From assembly GCA_041488155.1 (NCBI GenBank), contig JBGPOS010000004.1, forward strand, positions 1 to 64,000: a stretch of 64,000 nt of DNA, read 5' to 3'. Shown here one piece after another: positions 58,224 through 64,000 of the stretch. The position numbers were made by a program, and so were the translations under genes. How positions within the stretch are numbered: position 1 is the first letter of the stretch; each line of letters opens with the position of its first letter. This DNA is from JBGPOS01 sp041488155 (GTDB taxonomy: Bacteria; Chloroflexota; Dehalococcoidia; Tepidiformales; Tepidiformaceae). The notes below the pieces were generated by a model. That model was not told where the DNA came from. It made no database searches and saw nothing but the letters and a program-made list of their open reading frames with translations.

Positions 58224-58853
58224 CTAGACAGGGTACCGCGGGACGGCGCCCAGCCGTTCGAGCGCGTCCTTGTAGACGGCGTAGTCCTGTGCGCCGGTGA
58301 CCACGAATCGGTCGTCGAAGATCATCGTGGGCGTGCTCGTGACGCCCTTCTCGCGGGCGAGATTCGTCGTCGTGTCGATGAGTTCTGCGTAGCGGCCGAC
58401 GAGGATCTCGAACCCGAACTCGTCGACGTCGAGGCCGCACTCCTCCGCGATCCCAAGCAGCACTTCGAGGCTGCCGATGTCCTTCGCATCGTCGAAGTAG
58501 TTGCGGAACAGGGCCTCGTGGACAGCCTCGAACTTCCCCCGGTCGCGGGCGAACTCCGATAGCTCGAGGGCCCGGTGCGAGTTCGCCAGCCAACGGTTGG
58601 AGGCCAACGTAATCCCTGCCTCCGCTGCGTAGGCCTTCAGGTTCTGGCTATACTCCGCCCCCCTGGCCACGCGCCGCAGCAGTTCGTCCACGCTTCGCCC
58701 CTGGGGAGGTGTCTCCGGATGGAGTTCGAACGGCCACCAAGTCACCGCGACGTGAAACTCTCGTGAGAACCGCGCCACCCGACGGGAGGCGATGTAACAC
58801 CACGGTCAGACGTAGTCGGAGATGACCACGACCTTCATCGCTTCGTTGGCCAT
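58224..58853 (-). CDS. DsbA-family FrnE-like thiol oxidoreductase, probable selenoprotein (U-P-W-C)
   Basis: 209 residues from ATG at 58853, reading UGA at 58808-58806 as residue 16. Upstream the frame reads MANEAMKVVVISDYV, then UGA, then PWCYIASRRVARFSREF. The family motif is D-[FY]-V-C-P-W-C-Y-I, so UGA stands exactly at the nucleophilic first Cys of CPWC. A hairpin 58791-58773 (stem CGCC-U-CCC with GGG-U-GGCG, loop GUC) lies 14 bases after the UGA; its loop begins with G, as bacterial SECIS elements do. Later family motifs are WWPFELHPETPP and GVTSTPTMIFDDRFVVTGAQ. Without readthrough the protein would lack its active site. It lies 39 bases after metF. Alternatives are a recent Cys-to-stop mutation or a sequence error. 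Confidence 0.8.
58773..58791 (-). promoter_or_regulatory. Candidate bacterial SECIS hairpin in the DsbA/FrnE-like gene
   Basis: On the coding strand CGCC-U-CCC pairs with GGG-U-GGCG across a GUC loop. The loop is 22 bases after the UGA, inside the usual 16-37 base range for bacterial SECIS elements. One U-U mismatch interrupts the stem. Function depends on SelB, which is not encoded in this window. Confidence 0.55.
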
Positions 58854-58892
58854 GGTTGAGATTCTAGGGGCTTGTCTGCGCCGCCGCAGCAA

Positions 58893-59720
58893 TCAGCAAT
58901 CGATGCCCGCGGCCCTCAGCGCCACGACGATGCGCTGGCCGGTCTCGGGCGGGGGGTCAGTCTCGAAGGTCATCACCGCGACCCCGTCCGCGAGCTTCGA
59001 TTCGACGAGCGCAGCGATCGTTCCTGCGAACGCCTCCCAGCCCCTGCCAGGGGCGCTCCCGGCGAAGCGCCTCCGGACCGGCGCGGGCAGCACCACGCCC
59101 AGGCGCTCCTCGATCCGGGCGAGCACAGCGCCGGAGAGGACCGGCATCACCATGGCGATCAGTCCCGTCCCAGGCGCGCGTTCCCCGAGGACCTCGACGT
59201 ACCGCCGGAGGCCTTCAACATCGAAAACGGGCTGCGTCTGCACGTAGCTCGCCCCCGCTCGCAGCTTGGGCAGCAAGTTCCGGAGGACCGCCTCCCGGTC
59301 GGCGGCGTGCTGGTTCAGCGTCGCTCCGACGACCGCACCGGGCAGCGCACGGACGGCCATGGAGACCACCTCGCGGATGGACGGGGCGTCCGGGAGGTCG
59401 CTCGCCTCGTGGTCGCCGCGAATGCAGAGCACAGCCTCGATGCCCCCTTCTCGCGCCACAGCCAGGTCCGCCGCGATCTCGGCGCGTGAACGCCCGCGGG
59501 TGACAAGATGCCAGACGGGGTCGAAGCCGGCGCCGCGTAAGGCCAGCGAGGCGTCGAGACTTGGAAGACGGCCAGGCCGCTGGATGACGTTGATCGACTG
59601 GGCGCAATTGCCCAGCAGCCGCGCCCGCCGCAGCAACACGGCCGGCAAGAGCCGCTGCGGGGGCGTGATCTCGAGCGCGACCACGAACCGGCCGGATCGA
59701 AGGCACTCGCCCAGTCCCAT
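58893..59720 (-). CDS. metF: 5,10-methylenetetrahydrofolate reductase-like protein
   Basis: 275 aa from ATG at 59720; the upstream extension is not conserved. It begins FVVALEITPPQ and has the MTHFR-type barrel strands, HLVTRGRSRAEIAADLAVAR, ICIRGDHEA-like CIRGDHEASD and GASYVQTQPVFDVEGLRRY. It reduces methylene-THF to methyl-THF with FAD. It lies in a one-carbon neighbourhood with glyA, folP, folK and folC. Substrate detail is by family. Confidence 0.88.
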   Translation of the reverse strand: MGLGECLRSGRFVVALEITPPQRLLPAVLLRRARLLGNCAQSINVIQRPGRLPSLDASLALRGAGFDPVWHLVTRGRSRAEIAADLAVAREGGIEAVLCIRGDHEASDLPDAPSIREVVSMAVRALPGAVVGATLNQHAADREAVLRNLLPKLRAGASYVQTQPVFDVEGLRRYVEVLGERAPGTGLIAMVMPVLSGAVLARIEERLGVVLPAPVRRRFAGSAPGRGWEAFAGTIAALVESKLADGVAVMTFETDPPPETGQRIVVALRAAGIDC

Positions 59721-59772
59721 CCCAAGAGCGTGCCCCGGCCGGTGCGCTGGGTCTAGTCTCCGGGTCCAGGCC

Positions 59773-61506
59773 TCAACCCAGCCAGACGCTCTCCGCGTCG
59801 TCGTAGCCCGAGACGAACGGCGTCGCCACGAGGTTATGGACGCGAGCACTCGCGACACCGCTGACGATGCGTGAGCCGATCCAGAGCGGACCCGGCGCGT
59901 TCACGATGTCGCGCTGAATCTCCCGCACCAGCGATCGGCGCTGGTCGATGTCGTAGAGCGTGCGTTGGCGTTCGAGCTTCGCGTCGAGAGCAGCGCTTGC
60001 ATACTTGCCGTAGTTGGCTGCCCCATTCTTCGAATGGTGGTAGAGGTAGAGCTGCGCGTCGGGGTAGATACCGGCCAGGAAGACCGTAGTCGCGAGGTTG
60101 AACTCGCCTTTTCGCAGGCGGTCTAGCAGCGTCGCAAAGTCATCGCCGAGGTCGAAGGTCCGCAGACGGACGCCGATCTCGGCGAGGTCAGCGACCACAG
60201 CCTCGTTCACGAGATTCGTTTTCAAGGCCGAAACCGTCAGCACCGTGTCGTCGAGCCCGTTCCCGAGGCCGGCAGCGGCGAGCAGAGCCTTCGCCTCACG
60301 GAGCTCGCTGTCGCGTGGGCCAAATCCAGGGAGCGCGGCCAGCTCGGCTTCTGGCAGGGCCCAGGCGACCGCCGCAGGGGACATCGCACCCCCGGCCCGT
60401 CCCTCGCCTTCGAAGACGCGGGCGTAGACCTGCTTGCGGTCGATCGCGCGCGACATCGCTAGCCGGACACGCGGGTCTTTGAACGGCCCGGCCGTGTGGT
60501 TGATTACGAGGCACTCGCGGGCGGGCTGGGTCGCCCGGACGACGTGGAACCCGGGGTCGTTGTCGAACAGCCGAGCGAGCACTATGGGGAGCTCGGCGAA
60601 GTCCGCCACGCCTCCGAGCAGGGTGTTGGCCTTCTGTCCGTCATCGGGGGTGTCGATGAGGTCGAGGCCGTCGAGCCAGGCCGTGTCCGGCTTCCAGTAG
60701 CCATCGGTCCGCCGCCGCAATTGAGCCCTGCGGCCAGGTTCGTACGCCGTCAGTTCATAGGGTCCCGACGCAACAACGTCGTCGAGGCTCTTGATGGCTT
60801 CATCACCCCTGCTGGCCACCTCGCGCGGCAGGATTATGTCGAACTGGTCGGACAGGAGGTTGAGGATGTCCGCCTGCGGCGACTTCAGTTTGAAGACCAC
60901 CGTTGCTGCGTCGGGCGCTGTGATGCTCTCCACCCCGGAGTAGTTGCCGGCGCGAGGGGATTTCGTCCCGAGCCCCTTGATCCTGTCGAACGTCGCCTTG
61001 ACGTCCTCGGACGTGACAGCCCGGCCGTTGGCTGGCGCGCGATTCTGCCACTTCGCCTGGGGCCGCAGGCGGAAAGTGAGCGAAAGGCCATCCGGGGACA
61101 CCTCGGGCAGCGTGGCCGCGAGGTCAGCTTCGGGGAGATAGGGCGGAGCGGCGGCGAAACGGACGAGGAAATTCCCTGCCCAGTGCCAGATCCACGATTC
61201 GTAAGTCGACTTCGTCCGGTGGATGTCGAGCACTGAACCGAGCGGTCCACCCAGCCAGCGAAGGGACCCTCCCGTACGGGGATGCGACGGCGTTTCCGTG
61301 GCCAAGGGCCGGTCGACAGCGGCCGGGGCACTTGCATCGTCATCGCCGCAGCCCACCGTGAAGAGGCCGGCGGCCCATGCGGCCGCGCCCGCACCGGACG
61401 CGAGGAACGCCCGGCGGCGCACCACTTCCTTCTTCCCAGAACCGGACGGTGACTTCTCGGACACGTTGCGACGCTTCTGGCCGGCACTGGATGGTTCGGG
61501 ACGCAT
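59773..61506 (-). CDS. Oligopeptide-type ABC transporter substrate-binding lipoprotein (Tat-exported)
   Basis: 577 aa. The N-terminus is a Tat signal (VVRRRAFLASGAGAAAW) followed by a lipobox (GLFTVGC, Cys near 53). The SBP_bac_5 fold covers the rest, with LPEVSPDGLSLTFRLRPQAK, SEDVKATFDRI and PRVRLAMSRAIDRKQV. It binds peptides, nickel complexes or sugars. No permease or ATPase is nearby, so it is an orphan receptor or shares a distant transporter. Confidence 0.9.
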   Translation of the reverse strand: MRPEPSSAGQKRRNVSEKSPSGSGKKEVVRRRAFLASGAGAAAWAAGLFTVGCGDDDASAPAAVDRPLATETPSHPRTGGSLRWLGGPLGSVLDIHRTKSTYESWIWHWAGNFLVRFAAAPPYLPEADLAATLPEVSPDGLSLTFRLRPQAKWQNRAPANGRAVTSEDVKATFDRIKGLGTKSPRAGNYSGVESITAPDAATVVFKLKSPQADILNLLSDQFDIILPREVASRGDEAIKSLDDVVASGPYELTAYEPGRRAQLRRRTDGYWKPDTAWLDGLDLIDTPDDGQKANTLLGGVADFAELPIVLARLFDNDPGFHVVRATQPARECLVINHTAGPFKDPRVRLAMSRAIDRKQVYARVFEGEGRAGGAMSPAAVAWALPEAELAALPGFGPRDSELREAKALLAAAGLGNGLDDTVLTVSALKTNLVNEAVVADLAEIGVRLRTFDLGDDFATLLDRLRKGEFNLATTVFLAGIYPDAQLYLYHHSKNGAANYGKYASAALDAKLERQRTLYDIDQRRSLVREIQRDIVNAPGPLWIGSRIVSGVASARVHNLVATPFVSGYDDAESVWLG

Positions 61507-61536
61507 CTCGCTAGTGCAATCCGAAGGGCGGGGTCA

Positions 61537-62943
61537 TCACTGGCGGACGACACTCTCGCCGAGCACGATCTCCCGCGCTTCCGCGACGACGTAGAGCGAG
61601 CCGGTGATGCAGACCAGGTCGTCCTGGTTGGCGTGTGCCAGAGCTGTGTCGATGCCGTCGGAGACAGTCTCTTCGGCGACGGCTGGTGGCCCAAGGAACC
61701 CGACCTCCTGGATCATCGCGTAGGGGTCCATCGCCCGCGGGCTGCGGAAGCGGCAGCAAACGATCAGCTCAGCCAGGCTCGCCAGCTTGAACCCCATCGC
61801 GCGGACGTCTTTGTCGGCCGTCACGCCGATCACAAAGAAGCAACGGCGCCAGTCGAAGTAGTCCCGCAAGCTGGCGGCGAGGGCAGCGGCGCTCTCGCCG
61901 TTGTGGGCTCCATCAGCGATCACCAGCGGCCGCTGGCCCATCACCTCCAGCCGTCCGGGGACGCGCGTCCGGGCGATCCCTTCGCTGATGTCGGCGTCGG
62001 AGATGTCGTGCCCGCGTTCCCGGAGAGCGAGCGCTACGGCTACCGCTGTCGCTGCATTCTCGACCTGGTGCCTGCCCAGCATTGGGGTCCGGAGCTCGCG
62101 CGTGCCGCCCGGTCCGTTCAACTGGAACGACTGGCCGAAGACAAACTTCTCCAGAACCTGGGCCTCGTAGAGCGCGCCAACGTCGACGAGCGTCGCGCCC
62201 ACCTCTTCGCAACGAGCCCGGACCACGTCTGCGGCAGCCGGATCGCGCTGCGGCGCAAGGACGCAAGTGCTTCCAGCCTTGATGATGCCGGCCTTGTCGC
62301 GGGCTATCTCTGCGACGGTGTTACCGAGAATGGCCGTGTGTTCGAGGGAGATCGGCGTGATCACGGCTAAGTCCGGCGAATCGAACACGTTCGTAGCGTC
62401 GAACGTGCCGCCCAACCCGACCTCGACCACCTGCCACTCGATCCGCGGCAACTGCGCCCGCACGAGCCAGAAGAAGAGCGCCGTGAGAATGCCGAACGTG
62501 CTGACATTGCCGTGCACGCTCCCCCGCTCGGCCTCAACCGCCTCGCGAATCGCCTGCAGTCCGGCGGCGAACTCCTCCGGCGAAATCGCGTCCCCGTTGA
62601 TAGCGATCCGCTCGGTAAAGGAATGCAGGTGGGGGCTCAAATAGAGCGCCGTGGTCGCGCCGCTCCGGCGCAGGATAGCGGCGATCATCGCCGAAGTGCT
62701 GCCTTTCCCTTTCGAACCTGTCACGTGGACAGTGTGGCGCCCGAGGTGCGGGTCGTTCAGCCGCGACAGCAGTGAGCGCATGGAACCAAGGCTCATCGTC
62801 GGGCTCGCCGAAGCCTGGAAGCCCCGCTCCATGTCGGTGAACGACATCAAGTAGTCGATCGCCTCGGCGTAGTCCACAAATCCATTGTATGCATAGCCGG
62901 GATAGGGTTCTGAAAACCGGATTCTCGACAGATCCTCCTGCAC
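61537..62943 (-). CDS. folC: Bifunctional folylpolyglutamate/dihydrofolate synthase
   Basis: 468 aa. Mur-ligase-like motifs: VHVTGSKGKGSTSAMIAAIL (P-loop), LYLSPHLHSFTERI, VEVGLGGTFDATNVF, SLEHTAILGNTVAEIARDKA, RLEVMGQRPLVIADGAHN and VIGVTADKD. It adds glutamate to dihydropteroate and to folates. The N-terminal 30 residues are non-conserved. It completes a set with folK, folP, metF and glyA in the window. Confidence 0.93.
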   Translation of the reverse strand: MQEDLSRIRFSEPYPGYAYNGFVDYAEAIDYLMSFTDMERGFQASASPTMSLGSMRSLLSRLNDPHLGRHTVHVTGSKGKGSTSAMIAAILRRSGATTALYLSPHLHSFTERIAINGDAISPEEFAAGLQAIREAVEAERGSVHGNVSTFGILTALFFWLVRAQLPRIEWQVVEVGLGGTFDATNVFDSPDLAVITPISLEHTAILGNTVAEIARDKAGIIKAGSTCVLAPQRDPAAADVVRARCEEVGATLVDVGALYEAQVLEKFVFGQSFQLNGPGGTRELRTPMLGRHQVENAATAVAVALALRERGHDISDADISEGIARTRVPGRLEVMGQRPLVIADGAHNGESAAALAASLRDYFDWRRCFFVIGVTADKDVRAMGFKLASLAELIVCCRFRSPRAMDPYAMIQEVGFLGPPAVAEETVSDGIDTALAHANQDDLVCITGSLYVVAEAREIVLGESVVRQ

Positions 62944-62973
62944 CGGCTGGCCGTCAGGCTCACCGGATGCGGC

Positions 62974-63447
62974 TCATTCCTCCTCTTCGAAGTCCACGAC
63001 GTGCCGCGAGGGCTCAAAGCCCTTCATCAGGATCAGGCGGCGGGGCCTGATGCGATACAGCAGTCCGTGTTCCGTGAAGAAGGCTGCCATCCGGTTCTTG
63101 GCTGCCAGCTCGCCAAGACACGGAGCGTATTCAGGAGACTCCGGTTCGAGCGCCTCGACGTGGCCTTCGATGACCACGCGATCGAACGCCGTCCAGTCGT
63201 TGCGGATTACCTCGCGGTTGTCGATCAGGAACGATACTTCGCGAGTGGCTTGCATATTTCGGGCGTGCTGCGCCCCGCCGCCACTGCCGAAGAGGACCTC
63301 GCCGTTGTCCCGCAGGTGGAACAGGACGAACGTCACGTAAGGCGTGCCGTCTTCGGCATGCATCGTCGCCAAGGTGCCGCCGAGCTGCGTCTGCGCCACC
63401 CGCGCCGCCTCTTCGAGGATGGCTTCTTGCGAAAGAGATTCCGCCAT
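62974..63447 (-). CDS. PNPOx-like split-barrel flavoprotein
   Basis: 157 aa. It has the pyridoxamine-5'-phosphate-oxidase-like barrel: LGGTLATMHAEDGTPYVTFVLFHL, then VSFLIDNREV and RVVIEGHVEALE, with LLYRIRPRRLILMKGF near the end, as in HugZ/PPOX-class proteins. It may bind FMN, F420 or heme. It lies ten bases after the ChrB-like gene on the same strand. Confidence 0.82.
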   Translation of the reverse strand: MAESLSQEAILEEAARVAQTQLGGTLATMHAEDGTPYVTFVLFHLRDNGEVLFGSGGGAQHARNMQATREVSFLIDNREVIRNDWTAFDRVVIEGHVEALEPESPEYAPCLGELAAKNRMAAFFTEHGLLYRIRPRRLILMKGFEPSRHVVDFEEEE

Positions 63448-63458
63448 GCAGGCCGATT

Positions 63459-63893
63459 CTACCGCCCGCGCTCGGCCCTCGCTTTGCAGTAGGCGTAGAG
63501 CGAGTCGTACATCGGGAACTCAAGGCGAAGGATGTCGTGGTCATCCTTACCCACCGCGCGGAAGCCTTCGGCGATCGCCTCGAGCCCGTACGACTCCGGT
63601 TCGAGCCCTTTCGCGGCGGTGTCGGCGCCTCGCACGATGCGTGCCATCAGCTCGAGTCCCGGGGCCTTGATCGCGTATTTCGCGATCACCGCGTCGAACG
63701 AACACTCGTCCCCTTTGTGGCCGAGCTCGACGTTCCCCACATCGAATGGGATGGCCCCTTCGCGTTCCGCCACGGCGAGCACGTCGACCGGTTCGACGAA
63801 CAAGAACTCGGCCTTGGAGTCCACGAACCGGGAGATGAGCCAGGGACAGGCGACCCGGTCGACCTTCACATGCTTTCGCGTCACAAACTTCAC
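63459..63893 (-). CDS. ChrB C-terminal-domain protein (chromate resistance family)
   Basis: 144 aa, equal to the C-terminal domain of ChrB: RKHVKVDRVACPWLISRFVD at the start, then FDVGNVELGHKGDECSFDAV. ChrB regulates or assists chromate efflux; stand-alone copies are common and of uncertain role. No ChrA transporter is in the window. An 18-bp palindrome lies 35 bases upstream of the start (63928-63945), so it may be under a dimeric repressor. Confidence 0.85.
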   Translation of the reverse strand: MKFVTRKHVKVDRVACPWLISRFVDSKAEFLFVEPVDVLAVAEREGAIPFDVGNVELGHKGDECSFDAVIAKYAIKAPGLELMARIVRGADTAAKGLEPESYGLEAIAEGFRAVGKDDHDILRLEFPMYDSLYAYCKARAERGR

Positions 63894-63927
63894 TTTTCCG
63901 CGCCTCGCCGCTCAGGATCGCGCAGTA

Positions 63928-63945
63928 GTGTAACGGCCGTTACAC
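63928..63945. promoter_or_regulatory. Perfect 18-bp palindrome, candidate operator upstream of the ChrB-like gene
   Basis: GTGTAACGGCCGTTACAC is fully self-complementary. It lies 35 bases upstream of the ChrB-like ATG, in the region expected for its promoter. The form TGTAAC-N4-GTTACA resembles operators of dimeric HTH repressors such as TetR-type proteins. The regulator is not in the window or lies beyond 64000. Confidence 0.65.
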
Positions 63946-64000
63946 GTCGCTTCAAGGATTGTGCCCTAGCCTGCCACCCCGTAGAGGTTGACCGCTTCTT

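Overview
The window is G+C-rich (about two thirds G+C by eye), with tightly packed genes, many GTG/TTG starts, four-base stop/start overlaps and strong GGAGG ribosome binding sites. The gene set fits a member of the Chloroflexota, perhaps near Dehalococcoidia/Tepidiforma: Pro/Thr-rich tails on exported proteins, an LCP cell-wall ligase, a Trm112-like protein, PAC2 and eIF1/SUI1-like proteins, ECF sigma/anti-sigma pairs, and no LPS genes. This placement is inference. I saw no rRNA, tRNA, CRISPR array or transposase.

Layout. 1-2.0 kb: the end of a larE-like gene and an ECF sigma factor with a membrane anti-sigma partner. 2.0-16 kb: housekeeping and redox genes (pyrE behind a long leader, a D-2-hydroxyacid dehydrogenase, glutamate dehydrogenase, an MFS transporter, a REC-GGDEF protein, rplY, a 7Fe ferredoxin, a PHP phosphoesterase, two DinB-like proteins, pth, a PIG-L deacetylase, an SDR lacking the catalytic Tyr). 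16-24 kb: a methyltransferase, Uma2, ApbE, a second sigma/anti-sigma (RskA-type) pair, an HtrA-like lipoprotein, and btuF-like/nagB convergent with nagA. 24-32 kb: a cell-surface glycan cluster (LCP ligase, hexapeptide acyltransferase, two paralogous glycosyltransferases, two paralogous methyltransferases) interrupted by a TIR-like (CAP12/PycTIR-type) gene and a glycosyltransferase remnant. 32-44 kb: a cupredoxin lipoprotein, aquaporin, a GreA fusion protein, rsmG, a Yip1 protein, an MFS transporter, an esterase, a MaoC-like pair, a cysteine desulfurase, an ABC-2 exporter and an acyl-CoA ligase. 44-53 kb: glyA, xdhC-like, PAC2, an eIF1-like factor, two tandem ABC-2 exporters and cvpA. 53-64 kb: a one-carbon/folate neighbourhood (folK-folP, metF, folC) with JAMM and IMPase genes, an M23 peptidase, a DsbA/FrnE oxidoreductase, an orphan Tat-dependent solute-binding lipoprotein, a PPOX flavoprotein and a ChrB-like protein behind a perfect palindrome.

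The most notable item is at 58224-58853. The DsbA/FrnE-family gene reads through an in-frame UGA exactly where the first Cys of the CPWC active site belongs, and a hairpin of bacterial SECIS shape lies just downstream, so it is probably a selenoprotein (U-P-W-C). Second is the TIR-like gene lodged in the glycan cluster, flanked on its right by the severed C-terminus of a glycosyltransferase. Others are a GreA factor fused to a recombinase-core-like N-terminal domain, a ~300-nt pyrE leader with a possible leader peptide and hairpin, and an SDR with Phe in place of the catalytic Tyr.
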